A DNA stretch of 64,000 bases from Candidatus Heimdallarchaeum endolithica (GTDB lineage: Archaea > Asgardarchaeota > Heimdallarchaeia > Heimdallarchaeales > Heimdallarchaeaceae): contig CP084167.1 in the NCBI GenBank assembly GCA_021513715.1, positions 970,117 to 1,034,116 on the forward strand, written 5' to 3'. Positions 37,112-45,680 of this stretch are shown one piece after another. Position numbers and translations under genes: made by a program. Within the stretch, counting starts at the first letter, position 1; each line of letters begins with the position of its first letter. A model generated the notes under the pieces. That model searched no databases and had not been told where the DNA came from. It saw nothing but the letters and a program-made list of their open reading frames with translations.

Positions 37112-37237
37112 TTACTGATTATTTTGTATAACTACTATGTATCTTTTTCTTGTTCCTGCTTTAATTTCTATATATTCACACTCTTTTTTTTCACAATACA
37201 GCTTAAACATTTTTTCTAATTGTTTTTTGTGATATTT
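37112..37237 (-). pseudogene. C-terminal fragment of an RlmF-like methyltransferase
   Basis: The minus strand reads HKKQLEKMFKLYCEKKECEY then IEIKAGTRKRYIVVIQNNQ and a stop. The intact gene at 40392-41207 ends KVQLFKLLNLFSDRKECYF, IEIIAGTRKRYILVVDN. The match covers only the last 40 or so codons; a TAA lies just upstream. It is therefore the stub of a second copy of that gene, left on the opposite strand by deletion or rearrangement. Confidence 0.8.
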
Positions 37238-37250
37238 TTAAAAATATTAC

Positions 37251-37736
37251 TTGCTATTTTGTATGTTCTTTGTGCCCGTCCATGCTCAAATGTATGACCT
37301 TTTCGTCGTCGTAGGTTACCCCAAAAATGTTAGAAAAGATAAAGGAAAAGGGAAAGAAAAAAGTACTCGTTATTTTCGCAGAAAACTTCACCAGTGGAAT
37401 TTTTCTTTAGTTCTTTCTCTTCTCCGTCGAGCATTGATATTAGAAGGTTTTGCTCCTCATCGTATTCTTATAATAGACGAAAGAGGAACATCTTCTCATT
37501 GTTCCCGTTGTGGAAAAGAAGTTTCTCGTCCCGTTAGAGGGTTAGTACACTGTCCCTTTTGTAACTATACTTACCACTCTGATTTAACAGGAGCTAGAAA
37601 TATTGCTCGTAAGTTCCTTAGTCATCTTTTTCGTCCCCGTGCTACAACTATTGCTGATTACTTTACTGGTCAAAAATTCAGTCTTACTCATTACACTGTT
37701 TGCCGAGGACTCAGCCATTGGTTGCAGTCCCAGTAG
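37251..37736 (+). pseudogene. TnpB/IS605 OrfB, C-terminal fragment
   Basis: An N-terminally truncated RNA-guided nuclease of the IS200/IS605 family: about 160 of roughly 400 residues remain. It carries YDLFVVVGYPKNVRKDKGKG (RuvC-II region), LHQWNFSLVLSLL, IDERGTSSHCSRCGKEV, then VHCPFCNYTYHSDLTGARNI with two CxxC zinc knuckles and the last catalytic Asp. The Glu expected in the RuvC-II segment is not there (VVVGYP), while a Glu occurs in IDERGTSS, as in TnpBs with a rearranged active site. No TnpA or N-terminal half is present, so it is inactive. Confidence 0.8.
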
Positions 37737-37906
37737 ACAAAAAGAAATAATTACTCTTATATTCAAGGGCTAGTTATTCTTTCATTTTTGTCTCTCGTGG
37801 AGTGAAGAAAAGAGCTTACAACTCTTTTTTTCTTTATGATTCCCCCGATTCGTGTATGACGTCTGTCTTAATCCTTCTTCTTTCATTGTATGTTAGGATT
37901 AAGTTC

Positions 37907-37946
37907 TCAAGAAACTGACAATTATCTATCTTTGTTTTTTTCTTGA
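37907..37946. repeat. Inverted repeat downstream of the TnpB fragment
   Basis: TCAAGAAA at 37907-37914 pairs with TTTCTTGA at 37939-37946 around a 24-nt loop. It could be part of the IS605-type right-end structure or an unrelated terminator. The rest of 37737-38019 shows nothing recognisable. Confidence 0.35.
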
Positions 37947-38019
37947 AAGACTGAGTTCGACAAACTTCGCAAAAAGTAAATCATGCTTAAAAAAAAGAGA
38001 AAAATTTAATGATACAATT

Positions 38020-38436
38020 TTAAATCTGTATTCTTATCCAATAGGCAGGATGGTCTGACTGTCCTTCTTCAACATATTGTGCGTCTAATACAGTAAAACC
38101 ACTACTAAGAAAGATATGATCGATATTATTTTCAGCAACTGTTCCACATCTTAACATCCAAGAGTCTTCAAAGACAGCAACGGTGACGTTATATTCTATT
38201 GAATAAGGACAGAAGTTAAAATCTCCTATAAAGATAACATTAGAGAGACCTTCAGTCCTACTCACCATTTGTTGTTGTTGATAAATGGTTGTTTGTTTCT
38301 CCTCTCCTGCAGGATGATTAACAAAAACATTGAAAATGTGATTACCCACTGTTATCTGTGCTTGTGCTGAGCCAATATGCTCTTGGTCACTATAAGTAAA
38401 AACTCGTTGGAGGAAGGTAACCCATTCATTAGGCAA
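38020..38436 (-). pseudogene. Endonuclease/exonuclease/phosphatase family protein, 5'-truncated
   Basis: Only the C-terminal half of an EEP-fold protein remains. It shows NVIFIGDFNFCPYS (the G-D-x-N metal/phosphate motif), NNIDHIFLSSGFTV and GQSDHPAYWIRIQI (the terminal S-D-H catalytic motif). FNVFVNHPAGEE corresponds to the usual H-x-x-(G) strand. The N-terminal metal-binding Glu and half of the barrel are missing: the frame is open only to about 38487 and then hits TAA, right before the promoter of the next methyltransferase. It is probably a remnant cut when that gene was inserted. Confidence 0.75.
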
Positions 38437-38512
38437 GACTTGAACGAAAACCGTAGAAGATGTTTTTACGTAAAAATTGTTTTCTTTCTTATTAATTTAT
38501 TCTTCTCAATAA

Positions 38513-38523
38513 CTTTATATTTT
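38513..38523 (+). promoter_or_regulatory. TATA-box-like promoter of methyltransferase copy 2
   Basis: CTTTATATTTT is centred 24 nt before the GTG at 38542. It lies inside any longer reading of the gene (an upstream in-frame start at 38377), which argues against that longer protein. Confidence 0.65.
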
Positions 38524-38541
38524 CTAAAAAGATACAAGCTT

Positions 38542-40395
38542 GTGCGTTACCAAGACTCATTTAACTCTTCATTATACTCTATTATTCCACAAAGCAAATT
38601 AAAAGGGGAGGTTAAAAAAGCAATTCTATTTGAATTACTAAAAAATTTTAGTCAATTTAAGAAAGAGGGAGAAAATGAATTAATTTACAAAACTACTGAA
38701 GCGATCAAAAAACTAGTGGAAGAAAGAGAATATAAAACAAGCAATAAGCATTTAAACAAAAGAGTAGAAGTTAAAACTTACATAGAAAAGGTAAAACGAA
38801 AAATTTCACTTGATGAAATGCATTCGACAAATAAAATCACCCCCTACCATCTTTCACTTCTAGTAAATCAAAGCGAAGAAATAAAAAAAGCCAAAGGTGA
38901 ATTCAATACTCCTTATTATATTGGAAAATTTTTACACAAACAAATTTTTTCTTTTTATTTAAAAGAACAGAAGAAAAGCTTGATAGAGCTATCTCAAACT
39001 AATTGGGCAGATCTTGCCTGCGGTACTGGAAATTTAGTTATGACAAATTTTTATGAGACAAAAAGAAAAGCTGAGAAAAGTGAAATAGATCAAGAAGAAT
39101 TTTTTTATAATCTCTTAAAGAACCTCTATGCTACAGAGATTGATCCTCTTTCTCTTGCTCTCTGCAAACTAAGAATTCTACTTTTTTTCTCCTATTTTTT
39201 TCCTGATATACCCATCCAAAACAAAGATATAACACTGGAGAAGAAAAATATCTTAGTTAAAGAACAAGAAGAACCTTTTCTTGACTACATCTTGCTTAAC
39301 CCTCCTTTTATGACCTATGGATTAAGAAATGGTCAAGAGTACAACGAAGAATTGAAGCAATATTTACGTTCTCACTATTTTTCAGCCGAATATAAGCTTC
39401 CACTCTATACTCTTTTCATCGAGCGTTCTATCGATTTATTAAAAGAGGGAGGATTACTTGGTATTATCAGTCCTGACAGTTTTCTGTTAGGGAGATATTA
39501 TTCCAAGATAAGAAAGTTTATCCTTAACAATAGCCAAATCAAACAGATTAGTTTATTAGATTACGAAGCGTTTGACAAAGTCACTTTAGGAAGAACAGCT
39601 ATATCATTCTTTGAAAAAAAGAAAAACAAAAAGGATAACAAAAAACAAGAATTTTACTCATATTTTTTTCCCTCTTATAATCATTTTATTAGAAAAGATA
39701 GGAAACAAGGCTATAAAAACAATTTATCTCAAACATGGTTAGAAAAAAATGAATTTTGCCGTTTCTACATGTTTTTTGATGAGAAAGAAGAAAAAATAGT
39801 TGAAAATTGGTTTGGAAAAGCAGAACAGAGATTAGCGGAACTTGTCACAATTCATACAGGGGTTAGAAGCAAAATAGGACAAAAGAAAATAATATCCACG
39901 GAAAAATTAGGTTCTAACTGGAAAAAGGGTCTAATAAAAGGAAAACAAGTCTTACCATATGGTTGTATATACAAGGGACTTTGGTTGAACATCGATCGTA
40001 CTCTTTTATGGTCTGGTGGGTTTAACCCTGAAATCGTGGAAAAAACTAAAATTTTACTAAGACAGACAGGCGATAGACTTATAGCTTGTGTTGATACAGA
40101 TAACTATTACCATTTAAACAACATACATTCTCTTGTTCCAAAAAAGAAAAACGTTGATCTTTACTCTTTAGCAGTTATTTTAAATTCTGAAGAATTCAAT
40201 CAAGTTTATCAAATTCTAAGTATGGAAAGGGGAAGAACTTTTGCCCAAATAGATATGGATTTTTTACTTGAACTCCCAATCATAGAACTAACAAACAACC
40301 AGAAAGAGAGATTAAGAAAATTCTACCTAAAACAAAAGGAGAGGAGAGAGAAAGGAGAGGAGTTAGAACCTACAAAACTAAGCAATCTACTATGA
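38542..40395 (+). CDS. N6-adenine DNA methyltransferase, TaqI-like, copy 2
   Basis: A 617-aa paralogue of the enzyme at 14379. It has GEFNTPYYIGKFL, motif I WADLACGTGNLVMTN, motif IV ILLNPPFMTYGLRNGQE, then ISPDSFLLGRYYSKIRK, VTLGRTAISFF, TIHTGVRSKIGQKKI and KILLRQTGDRLIACV in the TaqI-like recognition domain. The start is set at GTG 38542 because the paralogue also begins V/M-R-Y-x-D-x-F after GTG and the promoter fits; the 55 codons upstream are hydrophobic noise from T-rich DNA. The stop overlaps the next ATG by 4 nt (ATGA). No restriction nuclease adjoins it. Confidence 0.88.
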   Translation: MRYQDSFNSSLYSIIPQSKLKGEVKKAILFELLKNFSQFKKEGENELIYKTTEAIKKLVEEREYKTSNKHLNKRVEVKTYIEKVKRKISLDEMHSTNKITPYHLSLLVNQSEEIKKAKGEFNTPYYIGKFLHKQIFSFYLKEQKKSLIELSQTNWADLACGTGNLVMTNFYETKRKAEKSEIDQEEFFYNLLKNLYATEIDPLSLALCKLRILLFFSYFFPDIPIQNKDITLEKKNILVKEQEEPFLDYILLNPPFMTYGLRNGQEYNEELKQYLRSHYFSAEYKLPLYTLFIERSIDLLKEGGLLGIISPDSFLLGRYYSKIRKFILNNSQIKQISLLDYEAFDKVTLGRTAISFFEKKKNKKDNKKQEFYSYFFPSYNHFIRKDRKQGYKNNLSQTWLEKNEFCRFYMFFDEKEEKIVENWFGKAEQRLAELVTIHTGVRSKIGQKKIISTEKLGSNWKKGLIKGKQVLPYGCIYKGLWLNIDRTLLWSGGFNPEIVEKTKILLRQTGDRLIACVDTDNYYHLNNIHSLVPKKKNVDLYSLAVILNSEEFNQVYQILSMERGRTFAQIDMDFLLELPIIELTNNQKERLRKFYLKQKERREKGEELEPTKLSNLL

Positions 40396-41207
40396 GAAGT
40401 GAAAAAATGAAAGAGAAGCCAATATTAACCATTGATGCAAAGTATTTGGGAATGAAATTTGACGAATTAATAAGGAACTATCCATATTTAAGTAAATTTT
40501 TGATCAGCTCTAGACCACCTAAATTTGATTTAGGAGAGCCATTAACTCTTTCAGAACTGAACAAGTGTCTCTTCAAAGAATTAAGTGAACTAGATATAGA
40601 AGTGCCATTCAATCATTTAATTCCAGCCTATAGTCTCAGAGCTGCGAATGCACAAGCAATAAATGAACTAGTAAAAAGTGATGAGCCAATTATAGAAATT
40701 GGTACAGGGGCAAGTGGAGCAATAGCATTAATATTAGCAAAGAAGTACGGAAAGAGAATTATAGCTACAGAAATAAATGCTGAATCTTATGAAAGTGCAA
40801 AAAAGAATATCCAGCAAAATAAGTTGGAAAAGAAAATAACTTTATTCAAATCTAATGGAGAAATAATTAAAGGAATAATACCGAAAGGAAATTATGCTGC
40901 TCTAGTAAGTTATCCGCCTATTTATCCTTCTGATTTAACCAAACTTAAGAAACGAAGAGGGTGGAAGGGAGTTAAAACTGAGCTAATCGCAGGAAAGAAT
41001 GAACTAGATTTTGCTATCCAACTAGTCAATGAATCTTTAAATAGCAAGGATGTGGAAATAGATTTTGTTACTGTTCAAGTAATGAATAAAGTTCAACTAT
41101 TCAAGCTTCTTAATCTTTTTTCTGATAGAAAAGAGTGTTATTTTATTGAGATTATAGCAGGAACGAGAAAAAGATACATACTAGTTGTAGACAATAGATA
41201 CAAATAG
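40392..41207 (+). CDS. RlmF/METTL16-like N6-adenine RNA methyltransferase
   Basis: A 271-aa class I methyltransferase. The SAM site PIIEIGTGASGAIALILAKK (about 96-115), followed by IIATEINAESYESAKKNIQQ, closely follows the RlmF/METTL16 pattern (D-I-G-T-G-A-S ... A-T-E-x-D). The catalytic N-P-P-F of the family is replaced by LVSYPPIYPSD (about 172), so the target or base may differ. It is translationally coupled (ATGA) to a DNA methyltransferase, an unexpected pairing. Translation could also begin at the second Met (40407). A stub of another copy lies at 37112. An rRNA target is inferred from the family only. Confidence 0.75.
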   Translation: MRSEKMKEKPILTIDAKYLGMKFDELIRNYPYLSKFLISSRPPKFDLGEPLTLSELNKCLFKELSELDIEVPFNHLIPAYSLRAANAQAINELVKSDEPIIEIGTGASGAIALILAKKYGKRIIATEINAESYESAKKNIQQNKLEKKITLFKSNGEIIKGIIPKGNYAALVSYPPIYPSDLTKLKKRRGWKGVKTELIAGKNELDFAIQLVNESLNSKDVEIDFVTVQVMNKVQLFKLLNLFSDRKECYFIEIIAGTRKRYILVVDNRYK

Positions 41208-41630
41208 TTCTCAATGGACAAAGTTGAAACGATCAAGAAAATTTAAACTTAGGTTTTTAAATTTAAAAATTAAAGTTTAAAAATTTTAAATTTGGTCTTT
41301 CTTTCTTAATTTGAATTTTCTTTGATATTGCTTTGACAATATATTTTTTAGTAACACTGGAAGATTAAACTTAGGTTATTTGAGTTTAAATTTTCTTTGA
41401 TATGTTTTTAATTTTCTTATTTTTGCTGATTGTGTAGTTTTACTATTTTTCTCATTTTATCTTTCTTTGTATTTTTTCCAATAAGTTGTTAGATTTCAGA
41501 GTATAATAATTCTATTCTTCTAAACAAATTTGTTTAACTTTTGTTGTTTTTCAGTAATTAGAAATAGATTATTAGATTTGTAATGCTTCAAATTTTTCTG
41601 ATAAAAAAACCTCTAGTTTTTTGTTAATTG
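41208..41630. other. A+T-rich intergenic region between convergent genes
   Basis: No gene is seen. AAACTTAGGTTTTT near 41246 recurs as AAACTTAGGTTATT near 41368, and each is followed by AATTTTCTTTGATAT, giving an imperfect direct repeat about 120 bp apart. The T-rich tracts suit transcription termination from both sides. Confidence 0.4.
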
Positions 41631-42530
41631 TTACTCTTGTAATTTATTTTCTTTAGTCTTTTCTGAATTTGTCCACTTTCTGAAACTTGTATCCAACAGA
41701 TCTAGAAATTCACTTCCCACTTCTTTTTTCTCATTATTCTCTGTAGAAGTTATTATTATTGAATCTCTATCTAGTTTTATTGGTAATCCCATTGCTTTAT
41801 CTTCTATAATCCACTTTTTTATTTTTTCTATATCTTTTTCACCTAAAAATTCTGCTAGTTCTTCTATTTTTATTCTATGGTAAGCGTCCATTATTTTTTC
41901 GAATCTTTCTTTCCATTCTTTTATTTTCTTTAATCTTTCAAAGTGTTTATTTTTTTCTTCTTTAATATTTTTATATTTTTCAGGGAATTCTTTTATCTCT
42001 GATTTTATTTTATTTATTACTTCTTTTGCTTGTCCTAGCTCAACCTTTGTTGAACTTACGAGGAAAAATGGGAAACTTATCTTCGAGAATTTTGATAAGA
42101 TATCATTGTATTTTTTTTCCCACTGTTCTAATTTTTCTTCAGTATCACATTTTTCATTGTAGCTCGACAAGAATATTTCTACATATTTTTCTACAGTTTT
42201 TTTGAGATTTTCTAAAAGGTTAAAACAACATTGATAAAACTCTTCTTCCAGTTCTATTAATGTAGCATTTACATTTTGCTTTTTATTTAACAATTCTAAA
42301 TAGAATTGGTCATTTTCTTGGTTTGCATCTGCTAACAATTGTTTAGAATAGTTATTCATTGTTTCAATTAGCGATGAAACTTTATACCTTACCTGTCTTA
42401 TTTGTTCATATATTTCTTCTATTTGTCCATAATTTATAGAAGGTAGAATCTGTTTTATTTTACTAAGTTTTTTTTCTAAACTCGAATACTCTTCATAGGT
42501 TTGTTTCATTTCTTGTAGTGCAATAGACAT
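41631..42530 (-). CDS. Coiled-coil protein with C-terminal winged-helix-like segment
   Basis: A 299-aa soluble protein; function not recognised. Residues 1-190 are long charged helices with heptad-like spacing (EEYSSLEKKLSKIKQI; KIKSEIKEFPEKYKNIKEEK). Residues about 225-265, RIKIEELAEFLGEKDIEKIK then IIEDKAMGLPIKLDRDSIII, resemble the small winged-helix/PCI-type module seen at the end of many archaeal, notably Asgard, proteins. No membrane segment. It is transcribed alone from a promoter containing a palindrome right at the start, so probably autoregulated or controlled by a repressor. It adjoins the divergent bactofilin-like operon. Confidence 0.6.
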   Translation of the reverse strand: MSIALQEMKQTYEEYSSLEKKLSKIKQILPSINYGQIEEIYEQIRQVRYKVSSLIETMNNYSKQLLADANQENDQFYLELLNKKQNVNATLIELEEEFYQCCFNLLENLKKTVEKYVEIFLSSYNEKCDTEEKLEQWEKKYNDILSKFSKISFPFFLVSSTKVELGQAKEVINKIKSEIKEFPEKYKNIKEEKNKHFERLKKIKEWKERFEKIMDAYHRIKIEELAEFLGEKDIEKIKKWIIEDKAMGLPIKLDRDSIIITSTENNEKKEVGSEFLDLLDTSFRKWTNSEKTKENKLQE

Positions 42531-42946
42531 TTTTCACTAAAGTGAATCATTTTTTACCTTTAAATCTTTTTAACTATTATTTCTATTCTAATTAGAAAAA
42601 ATATTTTTTCTTTTCTCTTGATCTTGAATAATTTGTCATTTTTATCTGGGAAATCATTTTTTTTCTATATAATTCACACAAACAAATCAAACTTGACCTA
42701 AAAATAAACTATATAATCTTACTACTCAACAAAATCATTTTTTTATTTTTTTATTTCTTATTTTATTGCTATTTTGGTTATTCTTTCTCCACTTCTACCT
42801 TTTGTTCTTTTTTTCTCTTTTATTCTTCTACTTTCTATCTTTCAAATTTATTGATACTTTCAGTTATTAAATTCACCTTTTATTTTACTATTCCAAAAGA
42901 TTTATAGTTTCAAAGTCCAAACTACGCGCTTAAATAAGGTGTTATT
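42531..42946. other. Divergent intergenic region
   Basis: 416 bp, very T-rich, between the coiled-coil gene and the three-gene operon. It holds CCTTTAAATCT (42553-42563), a TATA-like box for the minus-strand gene, a GATTTATAG-type box near 42899 for the plus-strand operon and a GGTG ribosome site just before ATG 42947. Nothing else was seen. Confidence 0.5.
42533..42546. promoter_or_regulatory. Palindromic operator-like site
   Basis: TTCACTAAAGTGAA, two 6-bp arms around AA, lies between the TATA-like box and the ATG of the minus-strand gene, exactly where a repressor would block transcription start. Confidence 0.5.
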
Positions 42947-44599
42947 ATGAAAGCACATTTAAGTTTCCAATCCACTTTAAAGGATATTTCTGTTTCTCCC
43001 AGTAAATGGACGAGAGAATCGATAATTTTACAACGAACAATAATAAAGGAGTTTGAAAATTATTTTGCTTCCTTAGAAAGGATTGACCAACAACGTAAGA
43101 AGTTTATCCTTCTTTCTGTCTTTTCTTACTCTTTTTTTGCTATATTAGCCATAATTTTAGGCGTTTTTGTAGGCTATGTTTTTCTTTCTCTCCTTGCACT
43201 CAGTGGACTTGGCTATTTATTCCAGTGGTTAGCAAAAAACAAGAAAGTAGAATATGATAGTTTGGAGCCTGAAAGTAAAATTACAGGGCTATTCACTCTT
43301 AAATATCCTATTTTCAGTTATTTTCTGCCAGATAATGAGCTTTTTCTTTACGATGGAGGAGGACTTTTACCTTTTGTTGAAATCTCTATTCCTTTCTTCA
43401 AAGACTATCAAAAAATCGAAGAAGCACTTTATGAGCACCAACAATCTGACGAATTTATGCAACTTTATCTTGAGGGTGACCAGCTTGCTCTTTATAATTG
43501 GATTAAAGAGAACCCTTCGCTTAAAGATAAATTATCCCAACACGATATTGACGCTATTTGGGAATATCTTTACAACAAGATCAAGAAATCTACTGATAGA
43601 TCCAACCAAGTTCATCAAGTTTTTGAGTTGCCTATTATTCAGCGTGAATCTTCTGTTTATAACGATATTTTACGTATTTCTCCTTTTCTTACCAAGGAGG
43701 CTGTTAATCCTGATGAAGAGTTTGATATTCTTAACAGTTGTCTAACTGAATACAGTATTAATAAAATAGAATTATGGAACAATGAAATTAAGGAGATGTA
43801 TCGTTCTATCCAAGGTGAGCCCATTGTTCATACTTTAAGAAACACCGTGGGTCGAATTAACCGTGAAACTGCTAATATTTTAGAAATGCTTGGTGGAGAT
43901 TTAAAGGAGATAGTTAGTTCTACTGTTCCTATTGACAACACTCTTTTTTCTGATTTTCACTATATTCGCTTATGTCCTGTTTGTGGCGAGAAAAGAATAG
44001 CTATAGAGCGCAATACTTCTGACTTTGAAACTTGGATTAATAACAAGGTTCTTGGAGGAGTTTTGGAAGACATTGATTTACAGAATCCTGCACCAGAAGC
44101 CAAAGATAAAATTGACACAATGCGTTACGAATTACAGGAATTTATTAACAAAACTATTCCTGTTTCTAAAGAAATAATCCCCTATATTAATGCTGATTTA
44201 ACTTTGATGGAACTTGGAATGGATGGTCGTTATTATTGTCCTAAATGCTCTAACAGTTCTGAATATCTTGAAATTATCGATGCTTATATTCCCTTAGCTC
44301 ATGCTTATGAAGTTAGGATGTATGAGTCACAAGATATTATGTTAGAAAATGCCAGAGCTATTATTCAAAACATTGCTAGTATAGTCAATACCAAAAATAA
44401 CAGAATGACCAATTTAGCTCCATTACAGGTTGAACTTGAAGAGAGTAAGAGTGAATACTTGAAAATAGCTGCAGAGCGTAAGAAAGCTTCAGAGATGAAC
44501 AAGTTACTCAGGAACTTGACTAAAGAGTCTGAAAAAGCAATGAAAGAACTTGAATCTGTTCGAAGAAAAGTAGAAAAAATAAGGAGCAGGGTGAGTTAA
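42947..44599 (+). CDS. Two-TM coiled-coil protein with split zinc-ribbon (operon gene 1)
   Basis: A 550-aa protein, not recognised. A hydrophobic hairpin at about 50-92 (SVFSYSFFAILAIILGVFVG, then FLSLLALSGLGYLF) follows a short helical N-terminus. The large remainder should be cytoplasmic and holds CPVCGEKRIA (about 346) and CPKCSNSSEY (about 430), which can form one four-Cys zinc site. The last 90 residues are coiled coil (ELEESKSEYLKIAAERKK; ELESVRRKVEKIRSRV). It is coupled to the next gene by 1 nt with a GGTG ribosome site. Likely a membrane anchor for the two following proteins; this is inference from layout. Confidence 0.6.
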   Translation: MKAHLSFQSTLKDISVSPSKWTRESIILQRTIIKEFENYFASLERIDQQRKKFILLSVFSYSFFAILAIILGVFVGYVFLSLLALSGLGYLFQWLAKNKKVEYDSLEPESKITGLFTLKYPIFSYFLPDNELFLYDGGGLLPFVEISIPFFKDYQKIEEALYEHQQSDEFMQLYLEGDQLALYNWIKENPSLKDKLSQHDIDAIWEYLYNKIKKSTDRSNQVHQVFELPIIQRESSVYNDILRISPFLTKEAVNPDEEFDILNSCLTEYSINKIELWNNEIKEMYRSIQGEPIVHTLRNTVGRINRETANILEMLGGDLKEIVSSTVPIDNTLFSDFHYIRLCPVCGEKRIAIERNTSDFETWINNKVLGGVLEDIDLQNPAPEAKDKIDTMRYELQEFINKTIPVSKEIIPYINADLTLMELGMDGRYYCPKCSNSSEYLEIIDAYIPLAHAYEVRMYESQDIMLENARAIIQNIASIVNTKNNRMTNLAPLQVELEESKSEYLKIAAERKKASEMNKLLRNLTKESEKAMKELESVRRKVEKIRSRVS

Positions 44600-44600
44600 A

Positions 44601-45680
44601 ATGTCAGAGAGAACAGATAATTTACTTTCTAGAGTTTTATCAGAGTTACAGAAGATGAACAACCGTATCATGGAACTGAACAAATCAATGAGCCACATTA
44701 GTAGTCAATATGAAAAAGTTGTCAAGATGCAGGATCAGTCTATCAAGGTTCAAAAAGACCAGAAAAGTCTAATTGATGCTCAGTTAGACTATTTGTATAC
44801 TACAGCTGAGTCAATTAATCGTATGACCATTATGGACTTAAACACCCAACTTATCGAGACTGATATTACCAAACAAACTTCTGAAACTCTTGAAGTTGAA
44901 GCTAAATTGAGAATGGAGAGAGCCATAGAGAAGTACAGAGATGAATATGGAAAAATTATTAGAGATTTTGTTAATGGTATTGTAGCAAATATTAAACACT
45001 TTGCCAAACTTAATGAAGAACATATCAGGCCTTTATTCGAAATCTTAGACAATTTAGAAAGAGTTTACAAGATTCTCAGTTCTTTTACTGCTGAGCATCC
45101 TGATTTAGAAATTTTGGATTATGCTGTTAGTACCTTTGATGAAAGGAAAAACAGGATAGATCAATCATATTCAGAAACAAAAGAAGTTTTGACTGAATTT
45201 ATTACTAAAAGAGAGGAAGCTGAAGACACAATTAACACTTTCTATGTTAAAAATGAGGAGTTGAATTTAGAAGATATTCCTGAAGAAACGATTTCTTTAA
45301 TATCCATTCCTTTTGCTTTTACTTTCTTAGAAAACGATAATGGATTAAGATTAAACATTAATGGTCCACTTAAACAAGAGCCAGATTTTCTCTCTTCTTA
45401 TAAAGTTCAATTTAAAGATCTTTGTCCATCGATGAGTAATGACTTATATTCTAATAAGAATACAAAAAAGAAGGTTTTAAGAAAAGTGAATGATCAACAG
45501 AATTTAATCAAACAGGGGAATATGGCTCACATAATTGAAGACTTAACCGAGCTCTTGACTTCTTCTGGTTTTTATCCTAAACATCTCAAAAAACTCTCTA
45601 AACTTTTCAAGAGTCCTAATATTTCATTTAATGACACACAAGCTGAGTTAGGGACACAATTTGGAGGAGATGAACAATGA
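44601..45680 (+). CDS. Soluble coiled-coil protein (operon gene 2)
   Basis: A 359-aa protein, not recognised. Residues 1-75 (LLSRVLSELQKMNNRIMELN; MQDQSIKVQKDQKSLIDAQL) and about 85-215 are long amphipathic helices. Then comes a small globular part with ISLISIPFAFTFLENDNG and LRLNINGPLKQEPDFL, and a basic stretch SNKNTKKKVLRKVN. No TM segment, no catalytic motif. The stop overlaps the next start by 4 nt, with a GGAGG ribosome site inside its last codons, so stoichiometric production with the bactofilin-like partner is likely. It may act as a linker or filament-binding subunit. Confidence 0.6.
   Translation: MSERTDNLLSRVLSELQKMNNRIMELNKSMSHISSQYEKVVKMQDQSIKVQKDQKSLIDAQLDYLYTTAESINRMTIMDLNTQLIETDITKQTSETLEVEAKLRMERAIEKYRDEYGKIIRDFVNGIVANIKHFAKLNEEHIRPLFEILDNLERVYKILSSFTAEHPDLEILDYAVSTFDERKNRIDQSYSETKEVLTEFITKREEAEDTINTFYVKNEELNLEDIPEETISLISIPFAFTFLENDNGLRLNINGPLKQEPDFLSSYKVQFKDLCPSMSNDLYSNKNTKKKVLRKVNDQQNLIKQGNMAHIIEDLTELLTSSGFYPKHLKKLSKLFKSPNISFNDTQAELGTQFGGDEQ

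Noticed and set aside
38377-38541. N-terminal extension of the second methyltransferase
   Set aside because: Absent from the paralogue, contains the promoter, and overlaps the EEP remnant; treated as non-coding.
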